Of a stretch of DNA of 64,000 nucleotides, positions 16,870 through 45,800 are shown in pieces; position 1 is the first letter of the stretch, and each line of letters begins with the position of its first letter. The DNA lies in NCBI RefSeq assembly GCF_000716785.1, contig NZ_JNYY01000003.1, positions 62,001-126,000 of the forward strand. Direction: 5' to 3'. Made by a program: the position numbers and the translations under genes. The stretch is from Amycolatopsis vancoresmycina. Lineage in GTDB: Bacteria > Actinomycetota > Actinomycetes > Mycobacteriales > Pseudonocardiaceae. Below the pieces are notes generated by a model. That model worked only from the letters and a program-made list of their open reading frames with translations. It ran no database searches and was not told the DNA's origin.

Positions 16870-18277
16870 GGCCGGTCCCTTCGGGAAGGTCTTCGACGGT
16901 GACGAAGGCGTGCGGAAGCGCCTCGGCGGGCAGCCGCGCGGCCAGGTACGCCCGCAGCTCGGCGACGAACGTGCTCGTCTTCGCGGCGCGCGAGGGCGCG
17001 TTCGCGTAGGCGGTGAAGGGCAGCCCGGGCGTGGCGGCCGAAGCGGGCACGGTCACCGGCTCGCGGGTGTACACGACGTCGACCAGGCCGGCGCCTTCGG
17101 CCGACCACGTCACCGCGGCCTGGTAGCCGCGACGGCGGCCGATCTCGTGCAGGTCTTCGGGGTCCGGCGCGGTCACCGCGGCGGGCGCGGTGCCGGTGTC
17201 CAGTTTGGCCAGGGCGGCCAGCTCGCGGGCGACCCGGCCGTTCGGCACGCCGGTGATCCGCGCGGACGGCGGCCGGGTGTCGCTCAGCAGCGTCTCCAGC
17301 GCGGCCGGGTTCCAGGCCAGCGTGTGGGCGGGTTCGACGGTCTCCGCGGGCTCCTTGCGCAGCACGGCGTCGTAGCGGTGCCGGCTCAGCTCGTTGTGGT
17401 GGCGGGCCCGCTTCAGCCGGACGTCCGCCGCCGCGATGCCGGGCAGCGTGGCGGCCAGCGCCGGGAAGAAGTCCGGGTCGACGAGCAGTTCCTTCTCTTC
17501 GAGGACGCTGTTCTCGACCAGCTCGCGTGCCGTCTCCGGCGCGGCGGCGATCTCGTCGGAGAGCACCGCGGTGCGGAAGGCCCGCAGCAGCCGCAGGTTC
17601 CGCACGTCGCCGACGAACACCGCGCCGCCGGGCACGACCAGCGCGGCGGCCTGGCGCAGGACGTCCGCGAGGTAGCCGATGTCGGGGAAGTACTGGACGA
17701 CGGAGTTGATCACCACCGTGTCGAAGCGGTCCGGCGGCAGCCCCGAGAAATCGGTGGCTTCGCGGTTGTGCAGCCGTACGTGGGCCAGCGCGGGGTCGGC
17801 GGCGACCTGCCCGGTGAGCGTCTCGATCACGGTCGCGGAGAAGTCCGTCGCCACGTACTCCTCGCACTCCCGTGCCAGCTTGGCCATCAGCAGGCCGGTG
17901 CCGACGCCGATCTCCAGCACCCGGCGCGGCCGCAGCGCCCGGATCCGCTCGACGGTGGCGTCCCGCCACTCCCGCATCTGCGCGAGTTCGATCGGCAGCC
18001 CGGTGTAGGTGCTGTGCCAGCCCACGAAGTTCTCGCCGAGCCCGCCGGCCTCGGGCAGCTCGCCGTAGACCCATTCGTAGATGAGCTGCCACTCGTCGAC
18101 CCGCGCGCGGTCGTCGCCGGCTTCGGCGACCGGGTCGCGCGGCACGACGTGGGCGACGAGCCGCCCGGTCCCGGGTTCGCGGGTGACACTGGCCCGCGCG
18201 ACCCCGGGGTGCCCGGCGAGCGCGGCTTCGGCTTGGCTTTCCGTGCCGGTGCCCAGACCGGTCGGTGACGTCGGCAT
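16856..18277 (-). CDS. Stand-alone NRPS methyltransferase with adenylation-domain flanks
   Basis: A 473-residue protein made of a methyltransferase that is normally buried inside an A domain. SAM motif I is VLEIGVGTG (120-128); later come INSVVQYFPD and the end motif KRARHHNELSRHRYDAVL, the pattern of NRPS N-methyltransferases. In front stand about 45 residues resembling the stretch after A8 (EAALAGHPGVARASV), behind come about 60 residues resembling A9-A10 but with the A10 lysine motif lost (GTGHADR). No ATP site exists, so it cannot adenylate. Start: ATG 18277 with AGGAGAG upstream. It overlaps the next gene by 14 bases. Predicted role: methylation, most likely of nitrogen, of an amino acid on a carrier in trans. 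Confidence 0.5.
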   Translation of the reverse strand: MPTSPTGLGTGTESQAEAALAGHPGVARASVTREPGTGRLVAHVVPRDPVAEAGDDRARVDEWQLIYEWVYGELPEAGGLGENFVGWHSTYTGLPIELAQMREWRDATVERIRALRPRRVLEIGVGTGLLMAKLARECEEYVATDFSATVIETLTGQVAADPALAHVRLHNREATDFSGLPPDRFDTVVINSVVQYFPDIGYLADVLRQAAALVVPGGAVFVGDVRNLRLLRAFRTAVLSDEIAAAPETARELVENSVLEEKELLVDPDFFPALAATLPGIAAADVRLKRARHHNELSRHRYDAVLRKEPAETVEPAHTLAWNPAALETLLSDTRPPSARITGVPNGRVARELAALAKLDTGTAPAAVTAPDPEDLHEIGRRRGYQAAVTWSAEGAGLVDVVYTREPVTVPASAATPGLPFTAYANAPSRAAKTSTFVAELRAYLAARLPAEALPHAFVTVEDLPEGTGHADR

Positions 18278-18303
18278 CAGCTCTCCTGCGGGAGTTCGGG
18301 CGG

Positions 18304-19095
18304 TCAGGGGAGCAGGCCGCGGACGGCCTGCGCGACCTCCGGCTGGCTGAGCAGGCCGGAGTGGTCGATGTCGAACCGGATCTCGCGCGCGCCGATCTCC
18401 AGCGCGCCGGGCAGTTCGGCGGAGCGGATCACGTCGACACCGGCGAGGTCGCCGGTGACGGTGAGCTGGGAGGCGGCCACGAGGTAGGTCATGTAGCTGC
18501 TGAACCACGCGACGAGTTCTTCGGCGCGGTCGGCGTCCAGCTCGACGCGCTCGAACGCCGTGGTGCCGACCTCGCGGTAGAGCCGCACGAACTCCTTCGT
18601 GAGCGTCTCGAGGTCGTCGTGGGTGCGCTGGGCGGCTTCGCCGGCGGCGTGCGCCTGCTGCACCTCGTCCTCGGTGAGGACGGCCGCGAGGGCGTCCACC
18701 ACGCGGAAGAAGCCGTAGTACAGCACGGTGAACCCGGTCGCGGCGGTCGGGTCGAACAGGACCACCCGCGGCTTGGCCTGCCAGGTCGCGATGCGCTCGG
18801 CGATGGCGAGGGCGAACACGCTCGACGCGCAGTAGCCGAACACCGCCTTGACCTCGGCGCCGCTCGCGCGCAGCTCGCCGGTCCACCGGTCGAGGTAGTC
18901 GTCGCCGGTCATGCCGGTCTCGTCGCCGACCGCGGGCGGCAGGCTCTCCCAGATGCCGTAGGGCGTCTCGAGGTGCTTCGCGAGCTCGGCGAACCCCGCC
19001 TCCGGCCGTCCGGTGACCGTGAAATCAACCGTGATGATTACTTCCTTGTCGTCCGCGTTTTCGTCGATCGGGTGCCATGAATGGAGTTCGGTCAC
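18304..19095 (-). CDS. Alpha/beta-hydrolase thioesterase with Cys nucleophile
   Basis: A 263-residue alpha/beta-hydrolase. The nucleophile elbow reads GYCAS (87-91), so Cys89 replaces the usual Ser; Asp115 in LFDPTA and His245 in DIDHSGLL complete a plausible triad. An insertion of helices between them (AAVLTEDEVQQAHAAGEAAQ) would form a lid. It is the first gene of the NRPS operon, starting at GTG 19095 with GGGCGGGA before it, and lies 26 bases before the methyltransferase gene. Type II editing, release of a carrier-bound amino acid (as Bhp does for beta-hydroxytyrosine) or acyl transfer are all possible; Cys nucleophiles in this fold often favour acyl transfer over hydrolysis. Specific role unknown. 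Confidence 0.5.
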   Translation of the reverse strand: MTELHSWHPIDENADDKEVIITVDFTVTGRPEAGFAELAKHLETPYGIWESLPPAVGDETGMTGDDYLDRWTGELRASGAEVKAVFGYCASSVFALAIAERIATWQAKPRVVLFDPTAATGFTVLYYGFFRVVDALAAVLTEDEVQQAHAAGEAAQRTHDDLETLTKEFVRLYREVGTTAFERVELDADRAEELVAWFSSYMTYLVAASQLTVTGDLAGVDVIRSAELPGALEIGAREIRFDIDHSGLLSQPEVAQAVRGLLP

Positions 19096-19296
19096 GATTT
19101 CCCGCCCTTGTTTTCTGGCAGAACAAAGATTTCCGCACGCTGAAGCTAGCAGCGGTGGATCGGGCCGGTAACCCCTAGCGCGCCCCTAAGCAAGAGGCTG
19201 GTGAGCAGTGGTTCCGGGGGGTTAGGGGTTGGAGTGGTCAGCGGCATCGCCGTAGTGTTCGGCGACGATGAATAAACTGGGGAATGAGGGCGACCG
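19096..19296. promoter_or_regulatory. Divergent promoter region with CCCCTA repeats
   Basis: This 201-base gap drives the NRPS operon leftward and the oxidase-PKS operon rightward. It contains CCCCTA at 19172-19177 and 19183-19188, exactly 11 bases apart, and the inverted copy TAGGGG at 19223-19228 within GTTAGGGGTTGG. The same hexamer forms the palindrome at 6607-6636. The repeats suggest binding of one regulator to both promoters. I cannot name a clear -10 or -35 box. Confidence 0.5.
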
Positions 19297-20778
19297 ATGG
19301 GCGCGGTAACAGTTCTGCCGGACGACGCCCGGTACGCCGATCTCGTGCGCGGGGTGAATCAGCGCTGGGTCGGCAAGCCCGATTACGTCTGCGTGCCGAC
19401 CTCCACCGAAGAGGTGGTGGACGCCGTCGGCGCGGCGGTGCGCGAGGGACGGCGGATCGCCGTCCGCAGCGGCGGCCACTGCGTCGAGGAGATGGTCGGC
19501 GCCGCGGACGTCCAGGTGGTCATCGACCTGTCCGAACTCAACGGGATCGGCTTCGACGCCGAGCGTGACGCCTTCTTCGCCGAGCCCGGCGCGACCGTGG
19601 GCCAGGCCTACCGGACGCTCTACAAGCGCTGGGGCGTCACCATCCCGGCGGGGTCCTGCCCGAGCGTCGGCCTGGGCGGGCACATCGCGGGTGGCGGGTA
19701 CGGCCCGCTGTCGCGGAAGTTCGGTTACGTCTCCGACCACCTCCACGCGGTCGAGGTCGTCGTGGTCGACGCGGACGGCACCGCGCGGGCGGTGGTCGCG
19801 AGCCGCGACGAGAACCACGACCTCTGGTGGGCGCACACCGGCGGAGGCGGCGGCAACTTCGGCGTCGTGACGCGCTACTGGCTGCGCATCCCCGGCGCGG
19901 CCGGCGCCCCCGAGGCACTCCTGCCTGCCCCGCCCGCCCGGCTGCTGGTGCAGCAGGACGTCTGGGTGTGGGACATGCTCGACGAAGCCGCGTTCACGCG
20001 CCTGCTGCGCAACCACGGCGAGTGGTACGAGCGCCACAGCGAACCCGGCTCCCCGTACGAAGACCTCTACAGCGGCCTGTGGTGCGGGACGCGCGCGTCC
20101 CAGTTCGTCGCCATGTCGACACAGATCGACAGCGCCGCCCCGAACGCGGCAGCGCTGCTCGACGACTACCTCGCCGCGATCCGCCACGACCTCGGCGTCG
20201 CCCCGGCGCTGAGCAGCCGGCAGGAGCTGCCGTGGCTGCACGCGACGTCGTGGGGCGGCATCGCCGACAGCGGCGACCACACCCTGAGCTTCAAGATCAA
20301 GGCCGCCGACCTGCGGAAACGCTGCACCGACGAGCAGGCCGCGAAGCTGTACGCGCACCTGCTGCGCGAGGACTACGGCAACCACCGCGCCGGCGTGATG
20401 TTCGTCGGCTGCGGCGGCCGGATGAACGCCCTCGCGCCGGACGAGACGGCGATCGCGCAGCGCGACTCGATCCTCAAGCTCGTCTACTCCACGCACTGGG
20501 ACGCCTCCGAGCAGGCCGAGCCGCACCTGGCGTGGCTGCGCGAGTTCTACGCCGACGTCTACGCGGGGACCGGCGGGGTGCCGGTGCCGGACGAGCGCAC
20601 CAACGGGTCCTACGTGAACAACCCGGACTTCGACGTCCAGGACGAGCGGTGGAACACCTCCGGGCTGGCCTGGCACGAGCTCTACCACCAGCACAACTAC
20701 CCACGGCTGCAGCGGGTCAAGGCGCGGTGGGACCCGAACGACGTGTTCCGGAACCCGTTCTCCGTGCGGCTCCCCTGA
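19297..20778 (+). CDS. BBE-like flavoprotein oxidase, bicovalent FAD
   Basis: A 493-residue FAD-linked oxidase. The FAD-binding part has RSGGHCVEE with His61 and AGSCPSVGLGGHIAGGGYG with Cys121; this pair is the signature for double covalent FAD attachment as in AknOx, TamL and Dbv29. The C-terminal BBE segment ends HNYPRLQRVKARWDPNDVFRNPFS. No signal peptide is evident. Family members oxidise sugar hydroxyls or secondary alcohols on finished natural products. It is the first gene of the PKS operon and ends 23 bases before the loading-module gene. Likely a late tailoring oxidase on the polyol or on a sugar; which one cannot be told. Confidence 0.5.
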   Translation: MGAVTVLPDDARYADLVRGVNQRWVGKPDYVCVPTSTEEVVDAVGAAVREGRRIAVRSGGHCVEEMVGAADVQVVIDLSELNGIGFDAERDAFFAEPGATVGQAYRTLYKRWGVTIPAGSCPSVGLGGHIAGGGYGPLSRKFGYVSDHLHAVEVVVVDADGTARAVVASRDENHDLWWAHTGGGGGNFGVVTRYWLRIPGAAGAPEALLPAPPARLLVQQDVWVWDMLDEAAFTRLLRNHGEWYERHSEPGSPYEDLYSGLWCGTRASQFVAMSTQIDSAAPNAAALLDDYLAAIRHDLGVAPALSSRQELPWLHATSWGGIADSGDHTLSFKIKAADLRKRCTDEQAAKLYAHLLREDYGNHRAGVMFVGCGGRMNALAPDETAIAQRDSILKLVYSTHWDASEQAEPHLAWLREFYADVYAGTGGVPVPDERTNGSYVNNPDFDVQDERWNTSGLAWHELYHQHNYPRLQRVKARWDPNDVFRNPFSVRLP

Positions 20779-20801
20779 GCACCGACCCCGGGAGGTAACG
20801 A

Positions 20802-23555
20802 GTGGCCACCCCGACCCTGACCACCGAGCACGAGCACACCGGCAGCGGGCACGACGTCGTGCCGCTGATCGTCTCCGCGGACAGCAAGGCGGGACTGCGG
20901 TCGAAGGCCCACCGCCTCGCGCGGTACCTCGCCGACCACCCGGACACGCCGTTCGAGGCGTTCGCCCGCTCGGTCGCCGCCGAGGACACCGGCCGGGCGC
21001 ACCGGGCCGTGCTGCTGGCCGCCGATCGCGAGGACGGCCGGCGCGGGCTGGACACCCTGGCCGCCGGGCAGAACCCGCCCGACGTCGTGCGCGGCAGCGC
21101 CCGGCGCGCCGAGCGGGTCGTGTTCGTCTTCCCGGGCCAGGGTTCGCAGTGGCCGGGCATGGCGCTGGACCTCCTCGACTGGTCGCCGGTGTTCGCCGCG
21201 GAACTCGCCCGCTGCGACGCCGCACTCGGCCGCTTCGCCGACTGGTCCATTGTGGATGTCCTTCGTGGACGGTCCGGTGCGCCGACCCTGGACGACGGTG
21301 CCGACGTCGTGCAGCCGGTGCTGTTCGCGGTGATGGTGGCGCTGGCCGCGCTGTGGCGCGCGCACGGCGTCGAACCGGCCGCCGTCGTCGGGCACAGCCT
21401 CGGCGAGGTGGCCGCCGCCTGCGCGACCGGCGCCCTGACGCACGCCGACGGCATGCGCGTGGCCGCGCTGTGGAGCAGCGCGCAGGCGACCCTGTCCGGC
21501 CGCGGCGACATGATCTCGGTGCCGCTGCCGGTGGCCGAGGTGCGGGCCCGGCTGACCGGCCGCGAAGGACTGGACATCGGAGCGGTGAACGGGCCCTCGT
21601 GGGTGATCGTGTCCGGGGACTCCGCAGCGGTCGCGGAGCTCCTGGCCGACCTGACCGCCGACGGCGTGCGCGCCCGGCGCATCCCGGTCGGCCTGGCCGC
21701 CCATTCGCGGCACATCGACGACATCCGCGACCGGCTGCTGGCCGACCTCGCCCCGCTGGCCCCGGTGTCCACTGTGGTCCCGTTCCACTCGACGGTGACC
21801 GAAGGCCCGCTGGACACCGCCGCGCTCGACGCCCGTTACTGGTTCCGCAACCTGCGCAACCCGGTCCGTTTCGACGAAGCCACCCGCGGGCTGGTCGAGC
21901 AGGGCCACGGCGTCTTCGCCGAGATCAGCCCGCACCCGGTGCTCACGGTCGCGGTGCAGGACACGATCGACGCCCTCGACGGCCGGGCCGTCGTGCTCGG
22001 CACGATCCGCCGTCGCGAAGAGGGCCCTCGTTCGTTCCTCGGCTCTCTCGCCGCGGCCTACGTCTCCGGGGCCAGCGTCGACTGGACCGCGGCCTTCCCG
22101 GGCGGCGCGGAATCGGTGGCGCTGCCGGAGTCCGGTTCGGACGCCACGGTCGCGGCCGCCGGCCTGCTGGCCGCCGGGCACCCGCTGCTCGGCGCGGCCG
22201 TCGAACTCGCCGAAGACGGCGGCTGGCTGTTCACCGGCCGCCTGTCCGCCGCGCAGCACCCGTGGCTGGCCGGGCACACCGTGCTCGGCCGGACCGTGCT
22301 GCCGTCGTCGGTGCTCGTCGAGCTCACCCTGCACGCGGCGTCCGAGCTGGGCTGCGCCCGGATCGAGGAGCTCACCCAGCACCTGCCGGTCGTCTTCGCC
22401 GAAGAGGCGCACTGCCTGCAGGTGCGGATCGGCCCGGTCGACGACGCCGGCGCCCGCCGGATCGGCGTGTTCGCCCGGCCCGACTCGGTCGGCGCCGCCC
22501 AGGGCGGGCCGTGGACGCGGCACGCCACCGGGATCATGGCCGAAACCGCGGGTTCGGCGGCCGGCCCGGAGCCGGGGGCGTGGCCGCCGCCGGGAGCGGC
22601 CGCCGAGGACGCCGGAGCCGCCCGCGACCGCCTGCGGGCGCACGGCATCGAGCTCGGTCCCGAATTCGGCGGCCTGACCGGCGCCTGGTCCCTCGACGGC
22701 GAGCTGTTCGCCGAGGTGGTGCTGCCGGCACCGGCCGGCAGCGGCGCGGGCTACGGCATCCACCCCGCGCTGCTGGACGCCGCAGTGCAGCCGGTCGCGC
22801 TGTTCCCAGCCGCGGCGGAGTCCGACGGCTGGCTCGCGTCCTCGTGGAGCGGCTTGGCCCTGCACGCGGCCGGCGCCCAGGCGCTGCGGGTCCGGGTGCG
22901 CGCCACCGGACCGGACTCGGTGTCGGTTTCGGCCACCGACCTCGTGGGACGGCCGGTGTTCTCCGCCGAGAACGTCGTCCTGGGGACGCTGCCCGAGGAG
23001 TACGTGCGGGCGCCGCACGCCGAACCGCCGACCCGGCCCGGTCCCGCGGGCGGCCTGGCCGCGAGGCTGGCCGAGCTGCCCGAGCCCGCCCGCGCGGAAC
23101 TGGTGCTGGACCTGGTCCGCGACCACACCGCGGCGGTGCTCGGCCGCGACACCGCGGCCGGGATCGGCGGCGACGACGCGTTCACCGAGCTCGGCTTCGA
23201 GTCGCTGACCGCGGTGGCGCTGCGCAACCGGCTCGCCGAGGCGACCGGGCTGAAGCTGCGCACCACCCTGGCCTTCGACTACCCGACGCCGGCCGCGCTC
23301 GCCGGGCACCTCCTGGAAGCGCTGAGCCCCGCGGACACCGACGTGCTCGCCGGGCTCGACCGGCTGGAGGAGGTGCTGTTCGGCGAGCCGGGCGGCCCGC
23401 TGCACGGCCGGGTCAAGGTCCGGCTGCGCGACCTGCTGTTCCGGCTGGACGGCGCGGCCGAAGCGGGCGGCACCGACGCCGGCGACGCCCCGCTCGACGC
23501 GGCCTCGGACGACGAAATCTTCGCTCTGCTCGATCGGGAGCTCGACCTGTCCTGA
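20802..23555 (+). CDS. PKS loading protein, AT-DH-ACP
   Basis: A 917-residue loading module without KS. After the usual KS-AT linker comes an AT (about 105-425): FPGQGSQWPG, nucleophile Ser199 in GHSLGE, AAHS (299-302) at the specificity site, and Trp224 where extender ATs keep the carboxylate-binding Arg. This Trp is known from loading ATs that take monocarboxylic acyl-CoAs. Next is an unexpected dehydratase (about 460-720) with all catalytic residues: His492 in HTVLGRTVLP and Asp659 in LLDAAVQ. The ACP has Ser801 in LGFESLTA. The tail SDDEIFALLDRELDLS is a docking helix that fits the MANEDKLRDYLK head of PKS-A. Start GTG 20802 follows GGGAGGTAAC. Starter probably a simple acyl group, identity unknown. 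Confidence 0.5.
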   Translation: MATPTLTTEHEHTGSGHDVVPLIVSADSKAGLRSKAHRLARYLADHPDTPFEAFARSVAAEDTGRAHRAVLLAADREDGRRGLDTLAAGQNPPDVVRGSARRAERVVFVFPGQGSQWPGMALDLLDWSPVFAAELARCDAALGRFADWSIVDVLRGRSGAPTLDDGADVVQPVLFAVMVALAALWRAHGVEPAAVVGHSLGEVAAACATGALTHADGMRVAALWSSAQATLSGRGDMISVPLPVAEVRARLTGREGLDIGAVNGPSWVIVSGDSAAVAELLADLTADGVRARRIPVGLAAHSRHIDDIRDRLLADLAPLAPVSTVVPFHSTVTEGPLDTAALDARYWFRNLRNPVRFDEATRGLVEQGHGVFAEISPHPVLTVAVQDTIDALDGRAVVLGTIRRREEGPRSFLGSLAAAYVSGASVDWTAAFPGGAESVALPESGSDATVAAAGLLAAGHPLLGAAVELAEDGGWLFTGRLSAAQHPWLAGHTVLGRTVLPSSVLVELTLHAASELGCARIEELTQHLPVVFAEEAHCLQVRIGPVDDAGARRIGVFARPDSVGAAQGGPWTRHATGIMAETAGSAAGPEPGAWPPPGAAAEDAGAARDRLRAHGIELGPEFGGLTGAWSLDGELFAEVVLPAPAGSGAGYGIHPALLDAAVQPVALFPAAAESDGWLASSWSGLALHAAGAQALRVRVRATGPDSVSVSATDLVGRPVFSAENVVLGTLPEEYVRAPHAEPPTRPGPAGGLAARLAELPEPARAELVLDLVRDHTAAVLGRDTAAGIGGDDAFTELGFESLTAVALRNRLAEATGLKLRTTLAFDYPTPAALAGHLLEALSPADTDVLAGLDRLEEVLFGEPGGPLHGRVKVRLRDLLFRLDGAAEAGGTDAGDAPLDAASDDEIFALLDRELDLS

Positions 23556-23592
23556 GATCCCTCAGGCGGACAACGCACGGAGTTGACGGCAC

Positions 23593-42849
<19,257 letters not shown>

Positions 42850-42869
42850 CCCACTCCTGGAGCTGAACC

Positions 42870-45800
42870 ATGGCCACGCCCGAGAAGGTGCTCGACGCGC
42901 TGCGCGCCTCCGTCAAGGAGGCCGAGCGGCTGCGGCGGCAGAACCGGCAGCTCGTCGAGGCCGCGACCGAGCCGATCGCCATCGTCGCGATGGCCTGCCG
43001 GTTCCCCGGCGGCGTGCGCTCGCCGGAAGGGCTGTGGGACCTGGTGGCCCGCGGCGGGGACGCCGTCTCGGCGTTCCCGGCCAACCGCGGGTGGGACACG
43101 GCGTCGCTGTTCGACGACACCGGCCGTCCGGGCACGACGTACGCGCGCGAAGGCGCCTTCCTGCACGACGCGGACCTCTTCGACGCGGGGTTCTTCGGGA
43201 TTTCCCCGCGTGAAGCGCTCGCCATGGACCCGCAGCAGCGGCTGCTGCTGGAGACGTCGTGGGAGGCGTTCGAGCGCGCCGGGATCGACCCGGCGTCGCT
43301 GCGCGGCAGCCGCACCGGCGTGTTCGTCGGCTCCAACGGCCAGGACTACGCCACGCTGCTGCGGTCGTCGGCCGACGACGTCGAGGGCTACCTCGGCACG
43401 GGCAACGCGGCGAGCGTCGTCTCGGGGCGGCTGGCGTACCTGTTCGGCTTCGAGGGCTCCGCGCTGACCGTCGACACGGCGTGTTCGTCGTCGCTGGTCG
43501 CCCTGCACCTCGCGACGCAGGCGCTGCGGCAGGGCGAATGCGACCTCGCGCTGGCCGGCGGGGTCACCGTGATGGCCACGCCCGGGACGTTCGTCGAGTT
43601 CAGCCGCCAGCGCGGGCTCGCCCCGGACGGCCGTGTCAAGGCGTTCGCCGAGGCGGCCGACGGCACCGGCTGGGGCGAAGGCGCCGGTGTCCTGCTGGTG
43701 GAGCGGCTGTCGGACGCGCAGCGCAACGGCCACCCGGTGCTCGCGGTCGTCCGCGGCTCGGCGGTCAACCAGGACGGCGCGTCCAACGGCCTGACCGCAC
43801 CCAACGGCCCGGCCCAGCAGCGGGTGATCCGGGCTGCGTTGGACAGCGCCAGGTTGTCCACTTCGGACATCGACGTCGTCGAAGCGCACGGGACCGGGAC
43901 GACGCTGGGCGACCCGATCGAGGCCCAGGCGCTCCTTGCCACCTACGGTCAAGACCGGGAAACGCCGCTGTGGCTGGGTTCGGTGAAGTCGAACATCGGG
44001 CACACCCAGGCTGCGGCGGGCGTCGCCGGGGTGATCAAGATGGTGATGGCGATGCGGCACGGCGTCCTTCCGAAGACGTTGCACGTCGATACGCCTTCGT
44101 CCCACGTGGACTGGTCGGCCGGGGCGGTCGAACTGCTGACCGAGGCGCGTGAGTGGACGGCCGATCGCCCGCTGCGGGCCGCGGTGTCGTCGTTCGGCGT
44201 CAGCGGCACCAATGCGCACACCGTTCTCGAGTCCGTTCCGGCCGCCGAGCCGGTGCCCGCGGAGGCGCTGACGGGGACGCTGACCCCGTGGGTGCTGTCG
44301 GCGAAGTCCCCGGAAGCGCTGCGGGCGCAGCTTTCGCAGCTCGCCGCGGTGGCGGCCGATCCCGCGGACGTCGCCCGGACACTGGCCGCCCGGACGGCGT
44401 TCGAGCACCGCGCGGTCGTCCTCGGCTCGCACGTGGTCACCGGGGAGGTCCGCGAAGACGCCCGGCTGGCGGTGCTGTTCACCGGCCAGGGTGCCCAGCG
44501 GGCCGGGATGGGCCGGGAGCTGTACGACCTTTTCCCGGTCTACGCCTCGGCTTTCGACGAGGTGTGCGCGCAGTTCGGCCCGGAGTTGCGCGAGGTCTTC
44601 GACGACGCCGAGCGGTTGGAACGGACGGAGTTCACCCAGCCCGCGTTGTTCGCGCTGGAAGTCGCCCTGTTCCGGCTGGCCGAGTCGTTCGGCGTGCGCC
44701 CGGACTTCGTCGCCGGGCATTCGATCGGGGAGATCTCGGCCGCGCACGTGGCCGGGGTGCTGTCTCTTGAGGACGCGTGCCGGTTGGTGTCGGCGCGGGC
44801 GTCGTTGATGCAGGCGCTGCCCGCGGGTGGCGCGATGGTGTCGATCGCTGCGCCGGAGTCGGCCATCACGTTGACCGAGGGTGTTTCGATCGCGGCGGTG
44901 AACGGCCCGGAGTCGGTGGTCATCTCGGGTGATGAGGCCGCGGTGCTGGCGATCGCGGCGCAGTTCCCGAAGACCAAGCGCCTCAAGGTGAGCCACGCGT
45001 TCCACTCGCCGCTGATGGACCCGATGCTGGCCGAGTTCCGCGCGGTCGCGGAAACCTTGACCTATCACCCGGCGGAAATACCGGTGATCTCGAATGTGAG
45101 CGGTGCTCTCGCGGAGCCGTTCACCGCGGATTACTGGGTGCGGCACGTGCGGGAAGCCGTCCGGTTCGCCGACGGTGTCGCCACCCTCGAAGCCGAAGGG
45201 GTCCGCACCTTCCTCGAACTCGGCCCCGACGGCGTGCTCAGCGCGATGGTCGGCAGCGCCGCCCTTCCCGCCCTGCGCCGCGACCGGCCCGAGGAGCGGA
45301 CCCTCCGCACCGCGCTCGCCGGGGTGTGGGTCCGCGGCGGCGCCGTCGACTGGGCCGCCTCCCTGCCCGCCGGCCCGCGCGCCGACCTGCCGACGTACCC
45401 CTTCCAGCGTGAGCGGTTCTGGCCGACGCCCGGCGAAGGCCCGCTCGACGTGGCCGCCCTCGCTGCCGAACTCGGCCTCCCCGAAGAGACCTTGCGTCCC
45501 GCTTTGGCGGCCGTCCGGCAACGCCGTGCCGAGACCGTCGGCCGGTACCGGGTCACGTGGACGCCACTGGCGCCCGCCGATGCCCCCGTGCCGTCCGGTG
45601 ACTGCCTGGTTGTGGACCCGTCCCCACAGCTGGAAGCTGCCCTGGCCGGGTGGGACGGGCGGATTGTGCGGCTCGAAGGCCCGGTCACTGCCGACGACCT
45701 CCGCGGTACCGAGCCGGTCGTCGTGCTCAGCGGCGCCGGTCCGGAAAGGACTGTCGACCTCCTCCGAGCCCTCGGCGATGCCGGGATCGACGCGCCGCTG

